Part shown: positions 16,292-23,972 of the stretch, in pieces
Position numbering within the stretch: the first letter of the stretch is position 1
Layout: each line of letters opens with the position of its first letter
Assembly: GCF_024435355.1 (NCBI RefSeq)
Contig: NZ_JAMJWG010000009.1
Location: 62,001-126,000, forward strand
Direction of reading: 5' to 3'
Length of the DNA: 64,000 nucleotides
DNA from: Streptomyces odontomachi
GTDB lineage: Bacteria > Actinomycetota > Actinomycetes > Streptomycetales > Streptomycetaceae
Made by a program: the position numbers and the translations under genes
Notes under the pieces: generated by a model
What the model saw: the letters and a program-made list of their open reading frames with translations, nothing else
Told to the model about the DNA's origin: nothing
Databases searched by the model: none

Positions 16292-17325
16292 CGGGCATCC
16301 CCCGCCGCCCCGGCTGCGGCACCAGCGCCCGTGCTCCGTGCGCCGAGCGCCTTCCGCAGGGCCGTGAGGTTGGCGTCCATGACCTGGACGTAGTCGTGAC
16401 CGCGGGAACGGTCGGTGATGCCCTCGACGGGGTCCAGGACGTCGGTCCTGAGGTGGGCGTCGTCGGCGATGGTCCGCGCGGTCCTGCCGGAGACCAGGGT
16501 TTCGTAGAAGACCGTGGTGACCCCGTCGGCCTCGGCCAGTTGCTCCAGGTCCCGGACCCGGGCGGCGCTCGGCTCGCTCTCGGGGTCCAGGCCGCTGATG
16601 GCCTCCTCGGTGAGGCCGTAGCGCTCGGCGAGGTAGCCGAAGGCGGCGTGGGTGGTGAGGAAGACCTTGCCGCGGGTGTGGCGCAGCCCGTCGGCGAACC
16701 GGGTGTTCAGCGCGTCGAGCCGCTTCACCAGCGCGGCGGTGTTCTTGCGGTAGGTGGCGGCGTGGTCCGGGTCGGCCTGCTCGAAGGCCTTGCCGACGCC
16801 CCTGGCGACCTGGGCGTAGCGCACCGGATCCAGCCACACGTGCGGGTCCAGGCCACCACTCTCCTCACCCGGTGCGTGGTCGTGCGCGGCCGCGTGCCCG
16901 CCGACCTCGGTGCCGTGCTTCTCCAGGGTGGTCAGGGTGGCGGCGTCGACCTTCCGCGGGATCGGGGACTGCTGGATCGCCTCGTCGACGGAGGGCTGGA
17001 GGCCCTTGAGGTAGAGGGCGACGTCGGACTTCTCCAGCTGGGCGGTCTGCCGGGCGCTGATCTCCAGGTCGTGCGGCTCCTGGCCGGGCCGGGTCAGCTC
17101 CGTGACCCGCACCCGGTCCCCACCGATCTGATCGGCCAGGAACTCCATCGGATAGCACGACGCGACCACGGCCAGCCGCCCGCCGGGCCCGCTGGGGCCG
17201 TCGTCGTCCCTGCTCGTGGTGGTGCTGAAGACGGAGCAACCGGTGAGGGCGACCGTGCCGAGGGCCGTCGCGGCGGCGAGGGCGGAGGCGGCGGCGGATA
17301 TCGGACCGGAATGTCTTCTGCTCAT
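16288..17325 (-). CDS. znuA: Zinc ABC transporter substrate-binding lipoprotein ZnuA
   Basis: A 345-residue cluster A-I metal-binding lipoprotein. The signal ends in a lipobox with Cys30 (ALTGC). A His/acid-rich loop (GGHAAAHDHAPGEE) lies before the conserved DPHVWLDP, the zinc-capture pattern. Three in-frame starts exist: TTG 17340, ATG 17334 and ATG 17325. I chose 17325 because the other two would lie inside the Zur box. First gene of znuACB; repressed by Zur when zinc is plentiful. Confidence 0.95.
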   Translation of the reverse strand: MSRRHSGPISAAASALAAATALGTVALTGCSVFSTTTSRDDDGPSGPGGRLAVVASCYPMEFLADQIGGDRVRVTELTRPGQEPHDLEISARQTAQLEKSDVALYLKGLQPSVDEAIQQSPIPRKVDAATLTTLEKHGTEVGGHAAAHDHAPGEESGGLDPHVWLDPVRYAQVARGVGKAFEQADPDHAATYRKNTAALVKRLDALNTRFADGLRHTRGKVFLTTHAAFGYLAERYGLTEEAISGLDPESEPSAARVRDLEQLAEADGVTTVFYETLVSGRTARTIADDAHLRTDVLDPVEGITDRSRGHDYVQVMDANLTALRKALGARSTGAGAAAGAAGDAR

Positions 17326-17361
17326 GACACTCATTTTCAATGAAGATGGAAACCATTGTCA
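17325..17361 (-). promoter_or_regulatory. Tandem Zur-type boxes at znuA
   Basis: Two 15-bp sites read on the coding strand: tgacaatggtttcca (17347-17361), 12 of 15 matches to the actinobacterial Zur consensus TGAAAATGATTTTCA, and tgaaaatgagtgtca (17325-17339), 13 of 15. They are seven bases apart, and the second touches the chosen start codon. Binding would block both transcription and the start region. Confidence 0.78.
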
Positions 17362-17588
17362 ATAAGAGCCGGTGGTTCCCCTTCCGGGCGGGGCGGGCGA
17401 CCCGGGCGCCGACTCCGTGGCGGACTCGGCCCCACCGATTTGATCCGGGCACCCCGCGCGCCGGTAACCTGAAGCATTCGACCAGTCGTGAGGACCCGCG
17501 CCCGCCCCCTCACACCCGCCCGACCTCCACCCCACAACGAGGCGCTCCGCGCCCCTTCGTCCAACACCGTCGTACTGAAGAGAGCACC

Positions 17589-18971
17589 GTGGCCGCCGAC
17601 AAGATCGACACCATCGTCAGCCTGAGCAAGCGCCGTGGCTTCGTCTACCCGTGCAGTGAGATCTACGGTGGTCAGCGCGCCGCCTGGGACTACGGTCCGC
17701 TGGGCACGGAGTTCAAGGAGAACATCAAGCGCCAGTGGTGGCGCTACATGGTCACCTCACGCGAGGACGTCGTCGGCATCGACTCCTCGGTGATCCTGGC
17801 GACCGAGGTCTGGGAGGCCTCGGGCCACGTGGCCACCTTCACCGACCCGCTCACCGAGTGCACGGCCTGCCACAAGCGGTTCCGCGCGGACCACCTCGAG
17901 GAGGCGTACGAGGCCAAGCACGGCCGCGTCCCCGAGCACGGCCTCGCCGACGTCAACTGCCCGAACTGCGGCAACAAGGGCCAGTTCACCGAGCCCAAGC
18001 AGTTCTCCGGGCTGCTCTCCACCCACCTCGGCCCGACGCAGGACAGCGGCTCGATCGCGTATCTGCGCCCCGAGACCGCACAGGGCATCTTCACCAACTT
18101 CGCCCAGGTGCAGCAGACCTCGCGCCGCAAGCCCCCGTTCGGCATCGCCCAGATGGGCAAGTCGTTCCGCAACGAGATCACGCCCGGCAACTTCATCTTC
18201 CGCACCCGCGAGTTCGAGCAGATGGAGATGGAGTTCTTCGTCAAGCCGGGCGAGGACGAGAAGTGGCACGAGTACTGGATGGAGCAGCGCTGGGCCTGGT
18301 ACACCGGCCTCGGCCTGCGCGAGGAGAACATGCGGTGGTACGAGCACCCGCAGGAGAAGCTCTCCCACTACTCCAAGCGCACCGCCGACATCGAGTACCG
18401 CTTCCAGTTCGGCGGCAGTGAGTGGGGCGAGCTGGAAGGCGTCGCCAACCGCACCGACTACGACCTGGGCGCGCACTCCAAGGCCTCGGGCCAGGACCTG
18501 TCGTACTTCGACCAGGAGGCCGGCGAGCGCTGGGTCCCGTACGTGATCGAGCCCGCCGCCGGTGTCGGCCGCACCATGCTGGCCTTCCTGCTGGACGCCT
18601 ACGTGGAGGACGAGGCGCCGAACGCCAAGGGCAAGATGGAAAAGCGCGTCTCGCTGCGGCTCGACCACCGGCTCGCCCCGGTGAAGGTCGCGGTGCTCCC
18701 GCTCTCCCGCAACCCGGAGCTGTCCCCGAAGGCCAAGGGCCTCGCCCAGGCGCTGCGGCAGCACTGGAACATCGAGTTCGACGACGCCGGCGCGATCGGC
18801 CGCCGCTACCGCCGCCAGGACGAGATCGGCACGCCGTACTGCGTCACCGTCGACTTCGACACCCTCGACGACAACGCGGTCACCGTCCGCGAGCGTGACT
18901 CGATGAAGCAGGAGCGGATCTCGCTCGACCAGATCGAGGGTTACCTGGCGGGGCGGCTGCTCGGCTGCTGA
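17589..18971 (+). CDS. glyS: Glycyl-tRNA synthetase (class II, single-chain)
   Basis: A 460-residue alpha2-type glycyl-tRNA synthetase that charges tRNA-Gly. It starts AADKIDTIVSLSKRRGFVYP at GTG 17589, a few bases after gaagaga. Class II motifs are visible: motif 2 region SFRNEITPGNFIFRTREFEQ and motif 3 in GVGRTMLAFL. A zinc-type insert contains CTACHKRF and CPNCGNKG. Longer in-frame upstream sequence crosses the znuA promoter and is not conserved. It is divergent from znuA, and a long hairpin follows at 18988. Confidence 0.97.
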   Translation: MAADKIDTIVSLSKRRGFVYPCSEIYGGQRAAWDYGPLGTEFKENIKRQWWRYMVTSREDVVGIDSSVILATEVWEASGHVATFTDPLTECTACHKRFRADHLEEAYEAKHGRVPEHGLADVNCPNCGNKGQFTEPKQFSGLLSTHLGPTQDSGSIAYLRPETAQGIFTNFAQVQQTSRRKPPFGIAQMGKSFRNEITPGNFIFRTREFEQMEMEFFVKPGEDEKWHEYWMEQRWAWYTGLGLREENMRWYEHPQEKLSHYSKRTADIEYRFQFGGSEWGELEGVANRTDYDLGAHSKASGQDLSYFDQEAGERWVPYVIEPAAGVGRTMLAFLLDAYVEDEAPNAKGKMEKRVSLRLDHRLAPVKVAVLPLSRNPELSPKAKGLAQALRQHWNIEFDDAGAIGRRYRRQDEIGTPYCVTVDFDTLDDNAVTVRERDSMKQERISLDQIEGYLAGRLLGC

Positions 18972-18987
18972 ACCGTGGAGCCCCGGT

Positions 18988-19038
18988 GGGGGCGCGTCGG
19001 TGACCGTGCGGACGACGCACGGCACCGGACGCGCCCCC
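18988..19038 (+). terminator. Long GC-rich hairpin after glyS
   Basis: The arms gggggcgcgtc (18988-18998) and gacgcgccccc (19028-19038) pair perfectly, and an inner stem ccgtgcg/cgcacgg extends it. It starts 16 bases after the glyS stop. A rho-independent terminator without a T-run is typical for Streptomyces. Confidence 0.75.
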
Positions 19039-19173
19039 GCGGCGTTCGAGGCGCCCCTCGAGGGGCGTGGTTCCCGGCTTCCTCCCGCTCCGCCGCCCTG
19101 TAACGCTTCGCGCCCCGATTCCCACGTAGGGGATGTAGGCAGCAGGGCAGTGAGAAGTCTGGAGACCGCATCC

Positions 19174-19773
19174 GTGAGCATGTCCAAACGTCACCGAGGT
19201 GATCCCGCGTCCCCTCGACATATCGAGGACCTGGAGAGGTTCTACCGGCGGCACGTCGACGACGTGACCCGCTTCGTGGCCCGCCGTTTCGACGATCCGC
19301 ACACGGTCGCCGACGTCGTCGCCGATGTCTTCCTCGCCGTCGTCGACTCCGGCGACGCCTATCGCTCGGCGGCGCGCAACGAGCGGGCCTGGCTGTTCGG
19401 AGTCGCCCGCCACGTGGTGTCCGCCGAGTACCGGCGCAAGCACCGGGTCGACGAGCTCACCTCGCGTGTCGCCGGACGCAGGTTACTGGGCTCGGACGAC
19501 ATCGCCCGGCTGGAGGACCGGCTGGTGGCCGAGAACGACGGTCGTGTCCTGCTCGACGCCATGTCCGCACTCTCCGAGCGGCAACGGGCGGTGCTGGAAC
19601 TCGTCGTGGTCGACGAGCTGTCCGTGACCGAGGCGGCGACCGCTCTCGGCATCACCGCGGTGGCGGCCCGCGTCACCCTGCACCGCGCACGCACCAGGCT
19701 GCGCAAGGCCGTTGCGGCACCAGGCGGGGAATCCCCGGCCGCACCCCTCGACTTCATCGGGAGCAAGGCATGA
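19174..19773 (+). CDS. ECF-type RNA polymerase sigma factor
   Basis: A 199-residue sigma-70 family protein with regions 2 and 4. Region 2 is around residues 20-90 (DLERFYRRHVDDVTRFVARR, then NERAWLFGVARHVV). Region 4 (LSERQRAVLELVVVDELSV) is followed by a helix-turn-helix ending VTLHRARTRLRK. GTG 19174 follows ggag by nine bases; ATG 19180 is an alternative. Its stop overlaps the start of the next gene in ATGA, so a membrane-bound partner is translated with it. Target promoters are unknown. Confidence 0.9.
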   Translation: MSMSKRHRGDPASPRHIEDLERFYRRHVDDVTRFVARRFDDPHTVADVVADVFLAVVDSGDAYRSAARNERAWLFGVARHVVSAEYRRKHRVDELTSRVAGRRLLGSDDIARLEDRLVAENDGRVLLDAMSALSERQRAVLELVVVDELSVTEAATALGITAVAARVTLHRARTRLRKAVAAPGGESPAAPLDFIGSKA

Positions 19774-20375
19774 ACGAGACCTTTGAGGACCGTCTGTGGG
19801 ATGCGCTCAAGGACGAGGCCGAGCGTCCCGCACGGGAACTCCCCGCTGATCGATTCCGAGCCCGTCCGGTGCGCCGCCCCAGGACCGCCGTGCGGGTCGG
19901 CCTCGGCCTGGCCGCGGCAGCGGCGATCGGCACCGTACTGGCCGTCGGCCTGCCCGGTGGCGGCTCGGCCCCGGCCTACGCGGTCGAGGTGCAGAAGGAC
20001 GGCGCCGTGAAGATCACCTTTAGGGAGGGGGGAAAGGCCATCGACTCCCCCGACAGGCTCAAGGCGCTGGAGTCCAGGCTCACCGACGCCGGGATCGACG
20101 TCATCGACGACCCGTCCACCGCCTACACGTGCCGCTCCACGGACGGTTCCGGGACGCCCTGGACGCAGAAGCCGCAGCACCGGCGCTGGAACGGTGTGGC
20201 CATGGTGGGGGGCGCGGTCGATTCCGTTCGCAGGACCGACTCCGGTGAACACGCCGATGTCATCGTCCTCCACCGGGGCGACACCACATGGATCGAAAGG
20301 GACGTGACCGGCAAGCACATCGCACTCATCGAATTCATGCCGATGACCTGCGTACCCGCGCACGGCGGGCACTGA
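19770..20375 (+). CDS. Single-pass membrane protein coupled to the sigma factor
   Basis: A 201-residue protein with a basic cytosolic N-terminus, one membrane helix at about residues 46-68 (VGLGLAAAAAIGTVLAVGLP), and an outside domain of about 130 residues with two cysteines. It lacks the zinc-binding anti-sigma (ZAS) motif HxxxCxxC. The 4-base overlap with the sigma gene suggests it sets sigma activity or is its sensor, as membrane partners of Streptomyces ECF sigmas often do. No known domain is recognised with certainty. Confidence 0.8.
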   Translation: MNETFEDRLWDALKDEAERPARELPADRFRARPVRRPRTAVRVGLGLAAAAAIGTVLAVGLPGGGSAPAYAVEVQKDGAVKITFREGGKAIDSPDRLKALESRLTDAGIDVIDDPSTAYTCRSTDGSGTPWTQKPQHRRWNGVAMVGGAVDSVRRTDSGEHADVIVLHRGDTTWIERDVTGKHIALIEFMPMTCVPAHGGH

Positions 20376-20453
20376 GGGGCCGGGGGCCGGGAACGGGGCG
20401 TCAGCCACCGCACCCGGTCCCCTGTCCCGTTCAAGCTCGCTGTCCCGTCCCGC

Positions 20454-21581
20454 TCAACGTCCCTGCAACCCCTTGACGTTGTCCCCGAAGGTCCAGCCCT
20501 TCGACCCGTCCCAGTTGAGGGACCAGGTCATCAGGCCCTTCAGGCTGCTCCCGTAGTGCTGCCAGGCCTGTGAGACCAGGCTCGGCGCCATGTAGCCGCC
20601 GCCGGCGCCCCACTGTGCGGGCAGGCCCGGCACCTGCTTGTCGTACGGCACCTTGACGGTGGTGCCCTGCACCACCAGGCCCTTGTTCAGGCAGTCGGTC
20701 TGCGCGACGAAGCCCTCGACGGTGCCCGCGGAGTACGAGTCGGCGGAGCAGCCGTACATGCTGCCGTTGTAGTACTGCATGTTCAGCCACCACAGCCGGC
20801 CGTTGTCCGCGTACTTCTTGACGATCGGCAGGTATGCGCCCCAGATCGAGCCGTACGTGATGCTGCCGCCGGTGACGTAGGCCGTCTCCGGGGCCATCGT
20901 CAGACCGAAGTTCGACGGCATCTGGGCGAGGACGCCGTCGATGATGCGGATCAGGTTCGCCTGGGAGGCCGAGAGCGAGGTGATGGAGCCGCTGCCGGTC
21001 AGGCCGGTCTCGATGTCGATGTCGATGCCGTCGAAGTTGTACTGCTTAAGGATCGGCACGATCGTCGCCACGAACCGGTCCGCCACGGCGGCCGAGCTGA
21101 GGTCGATGCCGGCCGCGGCGCCGCCGATGGACAGCAGGATCGTCTCCCCGGCGGCCTTGGCCGCGCACATCTCGGCCGGAGTCGCGACCTTCACCGTCGA
21201 GTCCATCCCGTCCTCCCACAGCGCGGTGCCGTCGGACCTGATGACGGGGAAGGCGGCGTTCAGCACGTTGTAGCCGTGTGCCGGGATGGCCGAGTCGGTG
21301 ATCGGCGTCCAACCGAAGGGCGGGTGCACGCCGTTGGACGAGCCGTCCCAGTTCTCCCAGTAGCCCTGGAGCACCTTGCCGGCCGGTCGTGACTTGACGG
21401 CACAGGTGTCGGCGGCGGAGGCGGTGGGTGCGTTGCCGATCGACAACGGGGCGAGGCAGGCCGCCGCGAGCGCGACCGCACCCCACAGGCGCGACGTCCG
21501 GCGCGCTCGCAGTGCCGTCGGTGCCGTCCGTGCCGTCGGCTTCGTCGCTCTCGTCAGCGGGCGTGGGGTGCGGCGGATCAT
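20454..21581 (-). CDS. Secreted GH18 chitinase
   Basis: A 375-residue secreted glycoside hydrolase family 18 enzyme cleaving beta-1,4 N-acetylglucosamine chains. Residues 1-57 form a long signal peptide with Arg-rich start and cut near ASA-AD. The catalytic motif FDGIDIDIE gives Asp184, Asp187, Asp189 and the acid Glu191; the SIGG strand is at 151-154. No chitin-binding module is present, so it is a catalytic domain only. ATG 21581 has ggagg five bases upstream; longer in-frame starts run into the operator. Two DasR-like 12-mers stand upstream. Confidence 0.94.
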   Translation of the reverse strand: MIRRTPRPLTRATKPTARTAPTALRARRTSRLWGAVALAAACLAPLSIGNAPTASAADTCAVKSRPAGKVLQGYWENWDGSSNGVHPPFGWTPITDSAIPAHGYNVLNAAFPVIRSDGTALWEDGMDSTVKVATPAEMCAAKAAGETILLSIGGAAAGIDLSSAAVADRFVATIVPILKQYNFDGIDIDIETGLTGSGSITSLSASQANLIRIIDGVLAQMPSNFGLTMAPETAYVTGGSITYGSIWGAYLPIVKKYADNGRLWWLNMQYYNGSMYGCSADSYSAGTVEGFVAQTDCLNKGLVVQGTTVKVPYDKQVPGLPAQWGAGGGYMAPSLVSQAWQHYGSSLKGLMTWSLNWDGSKGWTFGDNVKGLQGR

Positions 21582-21633
21582 GTCGGCCTCCGGGCGGGGG
21601 AGAGGGGCGGATGTCCTAGACATGACAGTGCTG

Positions 21634-21666
21634 TGGTCCAGACCTTTAGTCAATAGGTCTGGACCA
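21634..21666 (-). promoter_or_regulatory. Chitinase promoter with paired DasR-like 12-mers
   Basis: The plus strand shows tggtccagacct (21634-21645) and its reverse complement aggtctggacca (21655-21666), nine bases apart. On the coding strand a TTGACT -35-like hexamer sits between them. Streptomyces chitinase promoters are known for paired TGGTCCAGACCT elements bound by DasR, the GntR-family N-acetylglucosamine repressor. Confidence 0.8.
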
Positions 21667-21693
21667 TCGCAAGAGTCTTGGGGTGACATCGGT

Positions 21694-21723
21694 CAGATGA
21701 CAGATATTGAAATCTGTCATCTG
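21694..21723 (+). promoter_or_regulatory. Perfect 12-bp palindromic operator ahead of the aldo/keto reductase
   Basis: The arms cagatgacagat (21694-21705) and atctgtcatctg (21712-21723) match exactly with a 6-base spacer, 57 bases before the reductase ATG. Length and symmetry suit a TetR-type operator; the TetR gene at 22810 is the obvious candidate. Confidence 0.68.
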
Positions 21724-21780
21724 TATGGCATCATGGAGAGGTAGCGAGTCAGCGCACGCCTGTCATGAGGAGTATCCGGA

Positions 21781-22785
21781 ATGCGCACTTTGTCACTTGG
21801 TACCTCAGGACCCCAGGTCTCCGCCCTCGGACTGGGCTGCATGGGAATGTCCTGGGCGTACGGCGAGACCGACCGCGCCGAGTCGATCGCGACCATCCAC
21901 GCCGCGCTGGAAGCCGGCGTCACCCTGCTGGACACCGGCGACTTCTACGGCTCCGGCCACAACGAGATGCTGATAGGCGAGGCACTGCGCAGCGCGCCGC
22001 CGGCCCGCCGGGAGCAGGCTCTGGTCAGCGTCAAGTTCGGTGGCATGCGGCAGCCCGACGGCGAGTTCGTCGGCTACGACGCCAGGCCGGCCGCGGTCAA
22101 GAACTTCGCCGCCTACACCCTCCAGCGCCTCGGCGTGGACCACATCGACATCTACCGCCCGGCCCGGCTCGACGACCAGGTGCCGATCGAGGAGACCGTC
22201 GGAGCCATCTCCGAGCTGGTCGACGCCGGGTACGTGCGGCACATCGGCCTGTCCGAGGTCGGCGTCGAGACCATCCGCAGGGCGGCGGCCACCGCTCCCG
22301 TCGCCGATCTCCAGATCGAGTACTCGCTGATCTCGCGCGGCATCGAGCAGGCGATCCTGCCCACCACCCGCGACCTCGGTATCGGCATCACCGCCTACGG
22401 CGTGCTCTCCCGCGGCCTGATCTCGGGCCACTACACCCGCGACAGGCAGCTCACCGCTGATGACTTCCGGTCCCACTCGCCGCGCTTCCAGGGGGAGAAC
22501 CTGGAGCACAACCTGACCCTCGTCGACGCCTTGCAGAAGATCGCCGAGGAGAAGGGCGTCACTGTCGCGCAGATCGCCATCGCCTGGGTGATGTCCCGCG
22601 GTGACGACATCGTGCCGCTCATCGGCGCCCGCCGCCGCGAGCGGCTGACCGAGTCGCTCGGCGCCCTCGACGTCACGCTGGACGACGCGGACCTCGCCGC
22701 CATCGAGAGCGCCGTGCCCGCCGGGGCGGCCAGGGGCGAGCGGTACCCGGACGCGGCGATGGCCCACCTGGACAGCGAGCGCTGA
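21781..22785 (+). CDS. Aldo/keto reductase
   Basis: A 334-residue (beta/alpha)8 NADPH-dependent reductase of the AKR family. Asp51 and Tyr56 in LLDTGDFYGSG and Lys85 in SVKFGG fit three of the four catalytic residues. The usual catalytic His is replaced: the strand reads DIYRPARLDD with Ala128 at that place. The C-terminal cofactor loop IGARRRERLTE is intact. The missing His may slow or change catalysis; close homologues in actinobacteria show the same change as far as I recall. ATG follows gaggag by eight bases. A TetR gene lies 24 bases downstream. Confidence 0.92.
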   Translation: MRTLSLGTSGPQVSALGLGCMGMSWAYGETDRAESIATIHAALEAGVTLLDTGDFYGSGHNEMLIGEALRSAPPARREQALVSVKFGGMRQPDGEFVGYDARPAAVKNFAAYTLQRLGVDHIDIYRPARLDDQVPIEETVGAISELVDAGYVRHIGLSEVGVETIRRAAATAPVADLQIEYSLISRGIEQAILPTTRDLGIGITAYGVLSRGLISGHYTRDRQLTADDFRSHSPRFQGENLEHNLTLVDALQKIAEEKGVTVAQIAIAWVMSRGDDIVPLIGARRRERLTESLGALDVTLDDADLAAIESAVPAGAARGERYPDAAMAHLDSER

Positions 22786-22809
22786 ACGACGCCCGGGTAC
22801 CGTCTGCCC

Positions 22810-23409
22810 ATGACCTCCGCCCCGCTGACCGCCGAGCGCATCCTCGAAGCCACCGAGGAGGTGCTGCGCCGGCACGGCCCGAGCAAGGCGACCGTGGTGG
22901 ACGTGGCACGCGCCCTCGGCGTCAGCCACGGCAGCGTCTACCGCCACTTCGGTACCAAGGCGGAGTTGCGGGAGGCGGTCACCAAGCGGTGGTTGGACCG
23001 CACCATGGTCAAGATGCAACGCATCGTCGACCGCACGGAGCCATCGGCGACCCAGACGCTACGGGACTGGCTGGGCACCCTGTTCGACCTGAAGCGGCGG
23101 GCGGCGGGCGCGGATCCCGAGCTGTTCGAGACGTACCTGGTCCTGCTGGGGGAGAGCAGCACGGTCGTCGCAGGCCATATCACCGAACTGGTCGGCCAGC
23201 TCACCACGATCGTCGAGCGGGGTGTCGCGCGGGGGGAGTTCACGCTGCTCCCGGGCGGCGTCACCGTGACCGCCCGAGCGATCCTCGACGGGAGCGCCCG
23301 CTTCCACAACCCGGCCCATGCGCCCGAGTGGACCGACCCGGACATCGACGACGAGTGCGCGGCGGTGACGGAACTGCTGATCAGGGCGCTGGTGCCGGGC
23401 GGACGGTGA
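22810..23409 (+). CDS. TetR-family regulator, likely of the aldo/keto reductase
   Basis: A 199-residue TetR repressor. The helix-turn-helix occupies about residues 8-52 (ILEATEEVLRRHGPSKATVV, then ALGVSHGSVYRHFGTKAE). The C-terminal domain carries the usual ligand-pocket helices. It is co-directional with the reductase, 24 bases behind it, and so is probably autoregulated through the palindrome at 21694-21723. The inducer may be an aldehyde or other substrate of the reductase; that is inference. Confidence 0.9.
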   Translation: MTSAPLTAERILEATEEVLRRHGPSKATVVDVARALGVSHGSVYRHFGTKAELREAVTKRWLDRTMVKMQRIVDRTEPSATQTLRDWLGTLFDLKRRAAGADPELFETYLVLLGESSTVVAGHITELVGQLTTIVERGVARGEFTLLPGGVTVTARAILDGSARFHNPAHAPEWTDPDIDDECAAVTELLIRALVPGGR

Positions 23410-23518
23410 GGCCCGCCCGAGCTGCACGAGGGGCACGGCAGCCCATCTCGCCCTCCGCCTCCGCCCCCGCCCGCTCGTGCCGGTCGGACCCGTGCCGGCC
23501 CCGGACCCGGCTCATGCC

Positions 23519-23573
23519 GATTCGACTCCGTTCGACGCCGGTTCGACTCGGGTTCGGCTCGGGTTCGGCTCGC
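23519..23573. repeat. Five tandem copies of an 11-bp unit
   Basis: Five imperfect units of the form gttcgactcgg run from 23519 to 23573. They lie in the 187-base spacer between convergent genes. Being 11 bp they do not encode a repeat peptide. No function is evident. Confidence 0.6.
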
Positions 23574-23596
23574 TCCGGCCGGGGTGCCGGATGGGT

Positions 23597-23818
23597 CTAG
23601 GCCCCGTCCCCCGACGCGAGGGTCGGATCCACCGTGGCCTGGTGGGCCTCGGCGAGATGTTCCTCCGCCTTCAGCCACGGCAGGAACTGCGCGGGTTTGT
23701 GCCAGCCGCACGTGTCGCATCTGATGACCCGTCGGGCACCCGTGTGCTGTACCCGCACGGTGTGCTCGCGGCCGTCCGCGTCCTGACGGCTGACCCTGCT
23801 CGAATCCATCTCCGACAT
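23597..23818 (-). CDS. Small conserved zinc-finger-like protein, 73 aa
   Basis: A 73-residue protein starting at ATG 23818 behind ggaggag. It has CDTCGWH near residue 35 and HLAEAH near residue 56, a Cx2C...Hx4H arrangement that could bind one zinc ion in C2H2 style. Before that is a short beta segment REHTVRVQHTGARRVIRC. Small proteins of this kind are common and unstudied in Streptomyces. It is monocistronic, or possibly read through from the MFS gene start region. No function is assigned. Confidence 0.7.
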   Translation of the reverse strand: MSEMDSSRVSRQDADGREHTVRVQHTGARRVIRCDTCGWHKPAQFLPWLKAEEHLAEAHQATVDPTLASGDGA

Positions 23819-23972
23819 CGCTGCTCTCCTCCCTGCGCCGCAGCATTCCGGGCCCGGCGCACTGCGGCAAGGAGTGTGCCGCACGCCCTGCGGTGACGGT
23901 GGATTCTCCACCGTGCGTTCACGTCCCCGGGCCGGGGCGTTCCGCGGCGGAGCACCCGGCACCCCGAGGACG

